The notes: generated from the sequence alone by a model not told the origin. Counted from the first letter of the stretch, positions 7,755-15,919 are shown. The stretch: 64,000 bases of DNA from Saccharomonospora xinjiangensis XJ-54 (GCF_000258175.1 NZ_JH636049.1:2581482-2645481), one strand, 5' to 3'. Numbers and translations: made by a program.

Positions 7755-8114
7755 TTACGCGTCGATCTCTTCGCCTGTGTCGCCAAACGGGGAGTACTCC
7801 ACAGCGATGGCCGACCCCACCTCTCGCTTCAAGCGTACTGCGAGAACTCGGCCGTCCTCTGCCCACTTTCCCCGCTCTGCTGGATCCTTTATTCCGGAGT
7901 TGCGTCCTTCCTCGTAGTCGAAGGTATCCTGCATGCGCGCGTTCCATTTTTCGATGTCGCCTAGCAGGTCTTCACTGATAGTGAGAACTTCCGAGATTTC
8001 TTCAATGTCGTAGTCGTGGAAAATTGGGTCGCCCGAGAATTGTATCCAGAATGGCCCCATCCCCCAGTCGAAGCGAATTTCAATTCGAATTACCTGCTCG
8101 CTGTCGTTCATCAT
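7755..8114 (-). CDS. Putative immunity protein of the interrupted toxin gene
   Basis: A 119-residue acidic protein (FDWGMGPFWIQFSGDPIF near the start, a helical LTISEDLLGDIEKWNARMQ, and a KWAEDGRVLAVRLKREVG block) without signal peptide. Its ATG (8114, or 8111 with the second Met) overlaps the stop of the split upstream gene by 4 bp, a toxin-immunity style coupling. The gene is visibly more AT-rich than its neighbours, suggesting horizontal transfer. The immunity role is inferred from size, acidity and coupling; I recognise no domain. It has lost its natural upstream promoter to the insertion and may depend on the element for transcription. Confidence 0.6.
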   Translation of the reverse strand: MMNDSEQVIRIEIRFDWGMGPFWIQFSGDPIFHDYDIEEISEVLTISEDLLGDIEKWNARMQDTFDYEEGRNSGIKDPAERGKWAEDGRVLAVRLKREVGSAIAVEYSPFGDTGEEIDA

Positions 8115-8211
8115 AACGGCTTGGGCTTCTTTCGTGTCGAAAAAGGATTGGCCCCGACTATGTATCCGTTGTTGCCAATCGAAATAGCGATCCTGAACAT
8201 ATTTTCGTTTA
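8111..8211 (-). pseudogene. 3' fragment of interrupted toxin-like gene
   Basis: From the insertion point this stretch encodes the last 32 residues (starting NENMFRIAISIG, containing NGYIVGANPF and ending KKPKPL) before a TGA at 8113-8111. It has no start of its own. Removing the IS element and one copy of the TTA duplication joins it in frame to the fragment ending at 9095. Confidence 0.85.
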
Positions 8212-9090
8212 GAGCGTTATTCAGGTGGCATGGTTGCCTAAAAATAGGACAACGGCCCCGCCGTGTAAGATCGTTTTCCTACCACAGAAGACGATTAACA
8301 GGCGGAGCCGTTGCGATACCATTCTACTACAGGACTTTCTGCCGACCAGGTTGAGGAGCTTGTTGCCCGTATTTGGCAGATCGTTCAGTGCGGTCGCGAG
8401 CGATCGTGGCCTCCGGCTATGGGACTCTATCGGGCTGTCCTACTGACGTTGATTTATGTTCGGCAGAACCTGAACCAGGCGGCCGTGGGCGATCTGTTCG
8501 ATGTCAGCCAGTCGACAGTGTCGAGAGTCTATCGACGCATTCTCCCGCTGATCGGAGAGGCGTTATGCCTGCACGTTCCCCACCTCAAAGAAGCGATACG
8601 CGGCCGACTTGTCCTCGTCGACGGCACCGACATCCCCACTGGCAACCGTGCAGGTCACGAGGACAACTACTCCGGTAAGCGCCGTCGGGCCGGGCTCAAC
8701 ATCCAGGTGGCAGCCGATACCGACGGCGTCCTGTTGGGAATATCGATACCCCTGCCTGGCGCAATGCATGACCGCAAAGCGTTCACCGAATGCGACTGGG
8801 AGGTTCTTCTGGCCGATGCCCCGATCATCGCCGACCCCGCCTACCAAGGAACTCACGCGATCACACCACGCAAAAAACCAAAGGGCGGCGAACTTTCCAT
8901 CGGAGACAAGGCCAACAACAAAGCTATCTCCTCACTGCGTGCCGCAGTCGAACGGTGCATCGCCCATATCAAGAACTGGAAAATACTCGCCACCGGTTAC
9001 CGAGGACGACTCGCCGAACTTCCCAACGTCATCCGAGTCATCACCGCATTGGAATTCTACCGACTTGGCTGGTAAGCCTGAATAACGCTC
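8212..9090 (+). mobile_element. IS5-family insertion sequence, 879 bp, complete
   Basis: Perfect 14-bp terminal inverted repeats GAGCGTTATTCAGG (8212-8225) and its complement (9077-9090) bound one transposase gene. The element is flanked by a 3-bp direct duplication TTA at 8209-8211 and 9091-9093, matching a TNA-type target as in some IS5 subgroups. It is oriented opposite to the gene it interrupts. Intact ends and frame suggest a recent, potentially active insertion. Confidence 0.93.
8311..9075 (+). CDS. IS5-family DDE transposase
   Basis: A 254-residue transposase with an N-terminal helix-turn-helix (AAVGDLFDVSQSTVSRVYRR) and a DDE_Tnp_4-like catalytic domain. The probable triad is Asp in LVLVDGTDIP, Asp in IIADPAYQGT and Glu in RAAVERCIAHIKNW. 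The start is TTG 8311, preceded by GGCGGAG. It fills the element between the terminal repeats with no frameshift. Codon use is more AT-tolerant than in the host genes. Confidence 0.92.
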   Translation: MRYHSTTGLSADQVEELVARIWQIVQCGRERSWPPAMGLYRAVLLTLIYVRQNLNQAAVGDLFDVSQSTVSRVYRRILPLIGEALCLHVPHLKEAIRGRLVLVDGTDIPTGNRAGHEDNYSGKRRRAGLNIQVAADTDGVLLGISIPLPGAMHDRKAFTECDWEVLLADAPIIADPAYQGTHAITPRKKPKGGELSIGDKANNKAISSLRAAVERCIAHIKNWKILATGYRGRLAELPNVIRVITALEFYRLGW

Positions 9091-9703
9091 TTAGTTGAAC
9101 CTCGTAAACGAGTCGATCTTTTCCTGTGTGGCCGATCGGCTTACCTTGTTCGAGTGCGGCAAACAGAGTGTCTACGATATCGCTCCGCTTGATCCCGTGG
9201 ATAGCGAAGTCTCGTACGCGTTTAGCTTCCAAGATATGACGTAACCCTCTGCCTTCATCCCCTTCCTCCAGCCACACGATCCTTTCGTTCGGGAGCCTGG
9301 CGATCCTCACCACTCGTTCCGGGCTGATCTTGTGGCCCTGACGCTGGACCTCGGCGATCAGGGCTGGGTCGGGTTTCGAGGTGGGCTGTGGGCGTGGTGC
9401 AGGGGACAGGGGCCGGACCGGCGCCGGGGGCGGGGTAACCGTCGCCTCCGCTCCGATTCCGGTCAGATACTGCCCCAGGATTCCGCTGATTGCTGCGCAC
9501 AGTGGCTGGACCTCGTCCAGTTCCTTGCGTGCCCGCAGAAACCCCTCGACGGCCTCTACCAGCTCGGGCGCGGTGCTGCCCGTGGCGATGACCCCGAGTA
9601 TGTTCGCGGCCTCCTCCAGGCAGCCGTCCGCTTCCCGCAATGTGGGCGGCGGTAGTGCCGCCAGCACACGATCGATCGCGGCGGCCAGGTCGCTGACCGA
9701 CAT
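9041..9703 (-). pseudogene. Toxin-like gene, 5' part, interrupted by IS element
   Basis: The first 203 codons are native (9703 to 9095); the last 17 are read from the insertion sequence. The protein has a helical N-terminal domain of about 90 residues (MSVSDLAAAIDRVLAAL...), a Pro-rich linker (TPPPAPVRPLSPAPRPQP), and a C-terminal domain with RIVWLEEGDEGRGLRHILEA and the segment VRDFAIHGIKRSDIVDTLF. With the fragment at 8211-8111 restored the product is 236 residues. The layout helix bundle - Pro linker - small C-terminal domain - coupled acidic partner is typical of polymorphic toxin systems, and the RHI...DF...NGYIVGANP pattern resembles RNase-type toxin tips. That identification is tentative. 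Confidence 0.75.
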
Positions 9704-9727
9704 GGAGTCCCCCAGATACTCGATTGC

Positions 9728-9741
9728 GCGATGATCATCGC
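9728..9741. promoter_or_regulatory. Perfect 14-bp palindrome upstream of the toxin-like gene
   Basis: GCGATGATCATCGC is perfectly self-complementary and lies 25 bp before the ATG at 9703, in the expected promoter region. It could be an operator; the binding protein is unknown. Confidence 0.4.
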
Positions 9742-9814
9742 ATCGAGTCGTCCGGGTGATCAGGTATTCACCACGCCATCACCCTTGCGGGTGCACGAGC
9801 AGGCCGGCCCCGCC

Positions 9815-10234
9815 TCAACCGAAACTCACGAAGGCGCGCAGCGGCGGTCTCATGTCGTGGATCTCGGTGAACCCGAGTGATTCGTAGAACGCGCGCTGGC
9901 CTGGTTCGGCGTCGGTGAGCAGGACGCGCTGCCGGACGCCGGGGTAGAGGTCGAGCAGTGTCGTGACGAGTTTGCGTCCGACGCCGTGTCGTTGACAGTC
10001 CGGGTGGACGAGGACGTCTTGGACGTAGACGATGCTCGCACCGTCGGACACCGACCGCGCCAACCCGGCGAGTCGCCCTTCCTGCCTGGCGGTGACGACG
10101 CGGTGCGACCCGGCGAGCGCTCGCACGAGCGACGCGAGATCGGTGGTGTAGGCCGTCCAGCCCACCGAGTCGTACAGCGCGGCGACCTCCCCGTCGTCGA
10201 GCGAGTCGGTGTTCTCGGCCGCCACGATGATCAT
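9815..10234 (-). CDS. GNAT family N-acetyltransferase
   Basis: A 139-residue acetyltransferase. The acetyl-CoA binding signature appears as VQDVLVHPDCQRHGVGRKLV (R/Q-x-x-G-x-G/A pattern, residues about 70-89), followed by the C-terminal motif RAFYESLGFTEI. It transfers an acetyl group from acetyl-CoA to an unknown amine substrate in the cytoplasm. The gene stands alone, divergent from blaI. Confidence 0.88.
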   Translation of the reverse strand: MIIVAAENTDSLDDGEVAALYDSVGWTAYTTDLASLVRALAGSHRVVTARQEGRLAGLARSVSDGASIVYVQDVLVHPDCQRHGVGRKLVTTLLDLYPGVRQRVLLTDAEPGQRAFYESLGFTEIHDMRPPLRAFVSFG

Positions 10235-10352
10235 GTTTGAGGAACCTATACCCGCCCCGTCGGCCCTAGGCTCCGCGCCCTCTCGGTGACCTGCCTCGCC
10301 ATCGTCGCCTCGTGGTTCAATCGTGTGCGGATCGAGACGTGAAGGGGTGGAC

Positions 10353-10739
10353 GTGGCCAGGCTCGGTGAACTTGAGCGCGCGGTGATGGAGGTGCTGTGG
10401 GCGCGCGACGAACCCGCCAGTGTGCGCGACGTCCATGCCGCGCTCGGTGATCGCGGGCTCGCCTACACCACCGTGATGACGGTTCTGACCCGGTTGACCG
10501 GCAAGGGTGTTGTGCGGCGCAGCCGCGAGGGACGCGCCTGGTTGTACCGGCCCGCGGCGGGCCGCGAAGCCTACGTCGCCGAGTTGATGCTGGAAGCGCT
10601 CGAACTCAGCGGTGATCGTGGTTCCGCTCTCGTGCACTTCGCGAACTCGGTGACCAGCGACGAGGCGGACGCGCTGCGGCAGGCATTGCTTCGCGGGGAG
10701 ACCGCCCCCGGAGCCGAGCGGCAGGGCGAGCAGACGTGA
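10353..10739 (+). CDS. blaI: BlaI/MecI family transcriptional repressor
   Basis: A 128-residue winged-helix repressor (MARLGELERAVMEVLW start; YTTVMTVLTRLTGKGVVRR recognition region) with the C-terminal helical dimerisation domain of BlaI. GTG 10353 was chosen over upstream GTG codons because GAAGGGG lies 5 nt before it. Its stop overlaps the start of the M56-type peptidase gene (GTGA). In the known system a membrane peptidase inactivates the repressor. No beta-lactamase gene is nearby. Confidence 0.9.
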   Translation: MARLGELERAVMEVLWARDEPASVRDVHAALGDRGLAYTTVMTVLTRLTGKGVVRRSREGRAWLYRPAAGREAYVAELMLEALELSGDRGSALVHFANSVTSDEADALRQALLRGETAPGAERQGEQT

Positions 10740-11632
10740 TCCTCGTTGGGCATCAGGTCGCGGCGGCGGCCGTCGCCGTCGCGGTGATGGTGTGGCTCCT
10801 GCGGAGCCGCTGGACCCATGCCCACCCTCGGCCCGCGCTGGTGCTGTGGCAGCTGAGCGGCCTCACGTTCGTGCTCTCCACGGTGGGCGTCCTGCTCGGG
10901 TTCGGGCTCGCCCCGTTCCATCGCGGGTTCTTTCCCGCGCTGCTCGACCTGCCGCAGCGGTGGGCCGAACTCGACTACTGGCATCTCGCCGCCGTCGCAG
11001 CAGGTCTGCTGCTCGCGGCGTGGCTCGTGGTGAACCAGATCCTCAGCTTCCGCAGTACGGCGCGCGCCAGAGCGCGCCACCGGCTGCTGTTGCAGCTCGT
11101 CGCGCAGCCCAACTCGGACGCGCTCGTCGTGGACCACCCTGTCGCCGTGGCCTACTGCCTGCCGGGAAGGCACCCCCGCATCGTGGTGAGTGCGGGCGCG
11201 CGGCGCCTGCTCAGCGCCATCGAGCTGGACGCGGTTCTCGCGCACGAACGCGCACACGCGCGCGAGCGGCACGACCTCGTGATCGCGCCCTTCCAGGCGT
11301 TGCGGCGGCTCGTTCCTTCCAGCCAGGTGCTCACGCGCGTCTGCTCCGCCATCGAGCTGCTCGTGGAGATGTGCGCCGATGACAAGGCCGCGAGGCAACA
11401 CGGCCGCGAACCGCTCGCGAGTGCGCTGGAGCGGTTCCACGCCAATGGTTCGGTGGGGACACCGAAGGGTGCGCTGGCCGTTGTGGGAGCCTCAACGCAC
11501 GTCGAGGCGCGAATCCGCAGGCTGCGGCATCCGTACAGGGAGGCGCTCCCTCGGATGTTGCCTGCCGCGTGCGTGGTGCTGCTCGTCGCGCTGGGAACCT
11601 CGGCGAGCATCTTCGCCGTGCCGCTCCAGTAG
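10736..11632 (+). CDS. M56 family membrane metallopeptidase (BlaR1/HtpX-like)
   Basis: A 298-residue integral membrane protease with helices at the N-terminus (VAAAAVAVAVMVWLL), near 40-60 and 85-105, and at the C-terminus (LPAACVVLLVALGTSASIF). The zinc site HERAH lies in DAVLAHERAHARERHD, with a downstream Glu in ELLVEMCADDKAA as third ligand. The sensor penicillin-binding domain of BlaR1 is absent, as usual for actinobacterial members. It is coupled to blaI and probably triggers its removal on an unknown envelope signal. Confidence 0.9.
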   Translation: MILVGHQVAAAAVAVAVMVWLLRSRWTHAHPRPALVLWQLSGLTFVLSTVGVLLGFGLAPFHRGFFPALLDLPQRWAELDYWHLAAVAAGLLLAAWLVVNQILSFRSTARARARHRLLLQLVAQPNSDALVVDHPVAVAYCLPGRHPRIVVSAGARRLLSAIELDAVLAHERAHARERHDLVIAPFQALRRLVPSSQVLTRVCSAIELLVEMCADDKAARQHGREPLASALERFHANGSVGTPKGALAVVGASTHVEARIRRLRHPYREALPRMLPAACVVLLVALGTSASIFAVPLQ

Positions 11633-11633
11633 T

Positions 11634-11650
11634 TACTACGACTTGTAGTA
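11634..11650. promoter_or_regulatory. Putative BlaI operator
   Basis: TACTAC-GACTT-GTAGTA is a 6-bp-arm inverted repeat of the TAC/GTA type bound by BlaI/MecI repressors. It starts 2 bp after the M56 stop and ends 10 bp before the ATG at 11661, so it should repress the downstream membrane-protein gene. Confidence 0.65.
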
Positions 11651-11660
11651 TCTTGCCGCC

Positions 11661-12008
11661 ATGGACATCGTTTACGACATTCTGGTCTTTCTGCACCTGC
11701 TCGGTATGGCGGTCCTCGTCGGTGGTGTGATCATGCGACTGGCCGCGCCGCAGTCGCCGAACGGCCTCGTGCTGCTCTCCGGGGCGGGTGCGCAGGTGCT
11801 CACAGGTGTCGCGATCACCGGCATCGCCTCCGCGGGGCTGGTGGACAACGACGTCAACAACACCAAGATCGCCGTCAAGCTCGGCATCGCGGTCGTCGTG
11901 CTCGTTCTCGCGCACATCCTGTGGCGCAAGCCGCAGGCCGGCAAGGGCCTGTTCTACACGCTCGCCGCATTGACGCTGATCAACGTGGGTGTCGCGGTGT
12001 TCTGGTGA
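11661..12008 (+). CDS. Small integral membrane protein, probable BlaI regulon member
   Basis: A 115-residue protein with four predicted helices (ILVFLHLLGMAVLVGGVIM; LLSGAGAQVLTGVAITGIA; VKLGIAVVVLVLAHILW; FYTLAALTLINVGVAVFW) and almost no soluble part. It follows the blaI-M56 pair and is preceded by a BlaI-like box. Function unknown; its position suggests an envelope-stress output of the system. Confidence 0.8.
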   Translation: MDIVYDILVFLHLLGMAVLVGGVIMRLAAPQSPNGLVLLSGAGAQVLTGVAITGIASAGLVDNDVNNTKIAVKLGIAVVVLVLAHILWRKPQAGKGLFYTLAALTLINVGVAVFW

Positions 12009-12021
12009 GTTCGAAAGTCTT

Positions 12022-12077
12022 GGCCGTGTTCCCGAGGGGTCCCCATCGTGCGGCCGGGGATCTCGTGGAACACGGCC
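12022..12077. terminator. Bidirectional terminator between convergent genes
   Basis: GGCCGTGTTCC (12022-12032) and GGAACACGGCC (12067-12077) form a perfect 11-bp stem with a long loop that can fold further, between genes ending at 12008 (+) and 12081 (-). Confidence 0.7.
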
Positions 12078-12080
12078 GTC

Positions 12081-12527
12081 TCAACGCCTCGGTGCGGTCT
12101 TACGCAGCCAGATCAGCCCGAACACGGGCAGCACGAGGGGGATGAAGAGGTAGCCCATCCCGTAGTTCGACCACACCGTCGCGTCGGGGAAGGCACCAGG
12201 TAGCAGCAGGCTGATGGTGCCGACCACGAGGACGCCCGTCATCTCGAAGGCACACGCCACGACGGCGACGCGCCACCACCCGACGCCCCTTTTCGCCAGC
12301 GCCAGTGTCGCGAGCACGTACACGACGGCGGCCAGCGCCGACAGCGCGTACGGCACGGGTGCCTCGTCGAACCGGGTGGCGATCTGCGCCGCCGCCCTCG
12401 ACGTCGAGCCGACCGCGAAGATCGCGTAGATGGCGACGAGCACCCGCCCTGGCCCGCTCGCGGTGGCGGGCGGGGCCGTCGTCTCCGGTTCGCGCTCAGG
12501 CGTCCGATCAGGCGTCCGCTCAGGCAT
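12081..12527 (-). CDS. Conserved membrane protein of unknown function
   Basis: A 148-residue protein with a charged N-terminal tail rich in Pro, Glu and Arg (repeated TPxR), then four predicted helices (VLVAIYAIFAVGSTSR; YALSALAAVVYVLATLALA; VAVVACAFEMTGVLVVGTISLL; YLFIPLVLPVFGLIWL). Its ATG lies inside the end of the preceding gene (8-bp overlap), so the two membrane proteins are probably made together. I recognise no function. Confidence 0.75.
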   Translation of the reverse strand: MPERTPDRTPEREPETTAPPATASGPGRVLVAIYAIFAVGSTSRAAAQIATRFDEAPVPYALSALAAVVYVLATLALAKRGVGWWRVAVVACAFEMTGVLVVGTISLLLPGAFPDATVWSNYGMGYLFIPLVLPVFGLIWLRKTAPRR

Positions 12528-12885
12528 TCGCGCCCTCCCACACCTGGTACATCCGCAGGATCAGCACCGGAACGGTGACGCAGGCGACGCCGAGCACGGC
12601 CGTGCTCGACCGGGTGCGTTCGGCCAGCGCCCACACCGCGCCGAGCGGCAGGACCAGCAACACTCCCACCAGGTAGGCGAGGAACGTGATCATGCTGCCG
12701 GGCCGCTGCCCGGAGAACAGCAGGACGACCGCGATCACCACCTGCACGAGGAGAAGCACCTCGATGCCGGCGAGCCCGTACAGCAGAGGCCGCGTCGGCG
12801 GCCGGTTGATGGCGACGAGCACGAAGCTCCACCCCGCGACCGCGAGCGCGCAGACCGCGATCACGACGGCGAACGCACTGATCAC
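12520..12885 (-). CDS. Conserved membrane protein of unknown function
   Basis: A 121-residue protein with about four hydrophobic helices (VIAVCALAVAGWSFVLVAI; LLLVQVVIAVVLLF; MITFLAYLVGVLLVLPLGAVWAL; VLGVACVTVPVLILRMY). The start is GTG 12885, with GGGAGG 5 nt upstream; a TTG four codons earlier would overlap that site and is rejected. First gene of a two-gene operon with the next membrane protein. Function unknown. Confidence 0.75.
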   Translation of the reverse strand: MISAFAVVIAVCALAVAGWSFVLVAINRPPTRPLLYGLAGIEVLLLVQVVIAVVLLFSGQRPGSMITFLAYLVGVLLVLPLGAVWALAERTRSSTAVLGVACVTVPVLILRMYQVWEGANA

Positions 12886-12941
12886 TGGCCCTCCCAACGT
12901 CTACGACCAGCCGTAGGATACGGGGAGCGCCGAAGAGGCCG

Positions 12942-13352
12942 TCAGCTGACCATCAGCGACCGCAGAGCCTCACGCAGTCCGCCGCCGATCTCGACCGGAC
13001 GCCTGCTCTCCCGATCGACGAAGACGTGGACGAAGTGACCCTGCGCCACCAGCTCCGAGTGGTCCTCGCGGTGAAGGCCGAGTTCGTAGCGCACGCTCGA
13101 CCTGCCGAGATGGCCGACCCGCAGCCCGATGGACAACTTCTCCGGGTACGACGCCGAGGCGTGGTAGTTGCAGTGCGACTCGACGCACAACCCGATGACG
13201 TCGCCGTCGTGGATGTCGAGGCCGCCTTTCGCGATCAGCCAGTTGTTGATCACCGTGTCCATGAAGGCGTAGTGCACGACGTTGTTGACGTGGCCGTAGA
13301 CGTCGTTGTCCTTCCAGCGGGTCGGCACGACCTCCCAATGCGCGTAGCTCAC
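12942..13352 (-). CDS. Hotdog-fold acyl-CoA thioesterase (YbgC/FadM type)
   Basis: A 136-residue single hotdog-domain enzyme with the signature [18 protein letters not shown], in which the Asp is the expected catalytic residue of the 4-hydroxybenzoyl-CoA thioesterase family. It hydrolyses an acyl-CoA thioester in the cytoplasm; chain preference cannot be read. The start is GTG 13352 without a good ribosome site, suggesting a leaderless message. Confidence 0.88.
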   Translation of the reverse strand: MSYAHWEVVPTRWKDNDVYGHVNNVVHYAFMDTVINNWLIAKGGLDIHDGDVIGLCVESHCNYHASASYPEKLSIGLRVGHLGRSSVRYELGLHREDHSELVAQGHFVHVFVDRESRRPVEIGGGLREALRSLMVS

Positions 13353-13520
13353 TCGCGGAGGTTCTCACGATCTCCCGTGCCGGGGCGAGACTTGTTCACA
13401 TCCGATGATCACGCTGATCACAGCACCAGCACGATCTGCGGGGTCTTGACGGACTCCGCACTCGCGGCACGGTCATCTCGGATACGGTTTGCGCGTGCCG
13501 AGACTGGGTGGAGGAACACG
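13353..13520. promoter_or_regulatory. Divergent upstream region of the glnX-glnH-pknG operon
   Basis: No gene. It contains two TGATCA palindromes separated by 3 bp (13406-13411 and 13415-13420), a candidate regulator site, and a GGAGGAAC ribosome site at 13510-13517 for glnX. Confidence 0.35.
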
Positions 13521-14933
13521 ATGACGAGCACCGTGCCGCGGCACGGCCCCGAGGTGGCCACGCCGCCCGCAGGCTCGGAACCACCAGGCGCGAACCGTGG
13601 TTCGAGGTCGGGCCTCGCCGGTCTGCTCGATCTACCCGCCGAACTGGTGCGCGGCATGGCGCGTTCGGCGGCGACGACTCCGGGCAGGCTTTCGCTGATC
13701 GGCGTGGGACTCGTGGTGCTCTCGCTGCTCACAGGGCTTGTCGGCACCCTGTCGATGCAGGACCGCGACGACAGCGTTGACGCGCTCGTCGAGCACAGGG
13801 AGCCGCTGGCCGCTGCCGCGCAGGAGGTGTACCGGTCGCTGTCGGACGCCGACGCCACGGCGGCGACGGCGTTTCTGACGCCGGGCGCCGAATCCCCGGC
13901 GCTGCGCGAACGCTACGCCACCGACATCGCCAAGGCAGGCGCGGCGCTCGCGAAGGCCGCGTCCGACTCGGCAGGCATTCCGGAGGCTGCCGAACACGTC
14001 GATGTGCTCAGCAGGCAGTTGCCGGTCTACACCGGTCTCGTCGCCTCGGCGAAGGCGAACGACCGGCAGGGTTACCCCGTCGGCGCGGCATACCTGCGCG
14101 AGGCTTCCGAACTCCTGCGCTCGACCATCCTCCCCGCGGCCGAGGCGCTCTACGAGGTCAACGCGGGCAGGCTCGCCGAGGAGCAGGACGACGCGACGAG
14201 CTTCCCGTGGTTTCTCGCCGTGGTGCTGGTTTGCCTGATCGGCGCCCTGCTCTACGCCCAGACCTTCCTGAAGAAGAAGACCAACCGGGTCTTCAACGTG
14301 GGCCTTCTGGTGTCCTCGGGCGCGGTGGGGCTGCTGGTGCTGTGGACGGCCGTGGCGTTGATCATCCAGGGCGTGTTCGTCGGCAGTGGCCGCGAGGACG
14401 GCACCGAGCAGGCCGACCGCCTCGTCAGGGCGCGGATCGCGGCGTTGCAGGCTCGCGCCGACGAGACGCTCACCCTGGTGGCCCGAGGCGGGGGCGCGGA
14501 GTACGAGCAGGGTTTCACCGACCAGTTCGGACGGTTGGCAGGCATCCAAGGGCGCGGTGGACTTCTCGGCGAGGCCATCGCGGCGGAGACCGACGACGCC
14601 CGCCTCGAATCGCTGCGCAGAGCCCACGAACACGCGGCGGCCTGGTTCGACGCACACCGCAGGGTGCGGGAACTCGACGACAGCGGCGAACATCAGAAGG
14701 CGGTGGAGCTGGCGATCGACGCGGAGGACGAACGAAGTCCCGCTGCGGCGTTCGGGAAGGCCGACAGCGAACTCGCCGCGTCCATCCACTCCGCGAGGCG
14801 CGGTTTCGTCGAGGACACGTCCTCCGGAGCGAGCGCGCTCACGCTGCTCGCTCCCGCCTACGCGCTGCTGTCCGTCGTCGCCGCGCTCGGAGCAACCCTC
14901 GGTATTCGTGAACGCCTGCGGGAGTATCGCTGA
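13521..14933 (+). CDS. glnX: GlnX-like membrane sensor of the PknG pathway
   Basis: A 470-residue membrane protein with helices near residue 62 (LIGVGLVVLSLLTGLVGTL), a long helical extracytoplasmic region to about 230 with no cofactor site, two central helices (FLAVVLVCLIGALLYA and VLWTAVALIIQGVFV), a second helical extracytoplasmic region and a C-terminal helix (YALLSVVAALGATLGI). The topology and order glnX-glnH-pknG match the mycobacterial locus, where GlnX links periplasmic amino-acid binding by GlnH to PknG. The start is ATG 13521 with GGAGGAAC upstream. Its stop overlaps glnH by one base (TGATG). Confidence 0.88.
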   Translation: MTSTVPRHGPEVATPPAGSEPPGANRGSRSGLAGLLDLPAELVRGMARSAATTPGRLSLIGVGLVVLSLLTGLVGTLSMQDRDDSVDALVEHREPLAAAAQEVYRSLSDADATAATAFLTPGAESPALRERYATDIAKAGAALAKAASDSAGIPEAAEHVDVLSRQLPVYTGLVASAKANDRQGYPVGAAYLREASELLRSTILPAAEALYEVNAGRLAEEQDDATSFPWFLAVVLVCLIGALLYAQTFLKKKTNRVFNVGLLVSSGAVGLLVLWTAVALIIQGVFVGSGREDGTEQADRLVRARIAALQARADETLTLVARGGGAEYEQGFTDQFGRLAGIQGRGGLLGEAIAAETDDARLESLRRAHEHAAAWFDAHRRVRELDDSGEHQKAVELAIDAEDERSPAAAFGKADSELAASIHSARRGFVEDTSSGASALTLLAPAYALLSVVAALGATLGIRERLREYR

Positions 14934-15901
14934 TGACGCCAAGGATTCGAACCCGAGGTGCGGTGCTCGCCGCACTGTTCGCCGTGGTGCTGGCGGGATG
15001 CTCGCCGGTCACCGAGCCCGTCGATCCCGCGCCGGTGGACTCCGTGAGTCAGCCGATGCCGGCCAACACGGAGATCGACCCGAAGTTCGACACCGCGGGC
15101 AGTGCCGACGCGAGCTGTAACCCGACCGCGAGCCTCCGCCCCGACTCCTCGATCCCGGCGTCCTCGACGATGGCGGAGATCAAGCAAAGGGGCCACCTGA
15201 TCGCGGGCGTGGATCAGAACACGTTCCTCTTCGGTTTCTCCGATCCCGAGACCGGCGAGTTGCACGGGTTCGACATCGACATCGCGAAGGAGATCGCACG
15301 CGCGCTGTTCGGCGATCCCGAGGCCGTCCGCTTCAAGGCCATCTCCTCCGCCGAACGCGTCGATGCGCTCGCGAAAGGGGACGTGGACATCGTCGTGCGC
15401 ACGTTCTCCATCACGTGCGAGCGCCTCAGGCAGATCAACTTCTCGACGGTGTACTACGTCGCGGGACAGAGGGTGCTCGTCGGCGCCGACTCGACGGCTC
15501 GCAGTCTCTCCGACCTCGGGGGACAGCGTGTGTGCGCGGCGCGCGACTCGACGTCGTTGAAGAACATCGCGAACAGCACGCCGAGGCCCGTCCCGGTGGC
15601 GGTTGACGACTGGTCCGACTGCCTCGTACTGCTCCAGCAGGGCCAGGTGGCCGCCGTCTCGACCGACGACACCATCCTCGCGGGCATGCGCGCGCAGGAC
15701 AGATCGGGTACGAAGATCATCGGCGAGCGGTTCACCGAGGAGTACTACGGGGTCGGCATCCCTAAGCAGAACGAGGACATGGTGCGGTACGTGAACGCGG
15801 TACTCGAGGACGTCCGCGACGGCGCGTGGCAGGCCAGCTACAACCGCTGGCTGCGACAGGACCTGGGGGCCGCCTCCCCGCCGAAGCCCGAGTACCGGTG
15901 A
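14933..15901 (+). CDS. glnH: GlnH-like amino-acid-binding lipoprotein
   Basis: A 322-residue solute-binding lipoprotein. The signal peptide ends in the lipobox LAGC (Cys about 23), and the mature part is a SBP_bac_3 domain (MAEIKQRGHLIAGVDQNTFLF; DIDIAKEIARALFGD; VDIVVRTFSITCERLR). In mycobacteria GlnH binds aspartate and glutamate-type amino acids and signals through GlnX to PknG. Located between glnX and pknG with no ABC permease nearby, it fits a sensing rather than an uptake role. Confidence 0.9.
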   Translation: MTPRIRTRGAVLAALFAVVLAGCSPVTEPVDPAPVDSVSQPMPANTEIDPKFDTAGSADASCNPTASLRPDSSIPASSTMAEIKQRGHLIAGVDQNTFLFGFSDPETGELHGFDIDIAKEIARALFGDPEAVRFKAISSAERVDALAKGDVDIVVRTFSITCERLRQINFSTVYYVAGQRVLVGADSTARSLSDLGGQRVCAARDSTSLKNIANSTPRPVPVAVDDWSDCLVLLQQGQVAAVSTDDTILAGMRAQDRSGTKIIGERFTEEYYGVGIPKQNEDMVRYVNAVLEDVRDGAWQASYNRWLRQDLGAASPPKPEYR

Positions 15902-15919
15902 GACCCTTCGGAGGTAGCA

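Noticed and set aside
7755..9703. Prophage or integrative element
   Set aside because: No integrase, phage structural genes or tRNA attachment site; the only mobile DNA seen is the single IS element.
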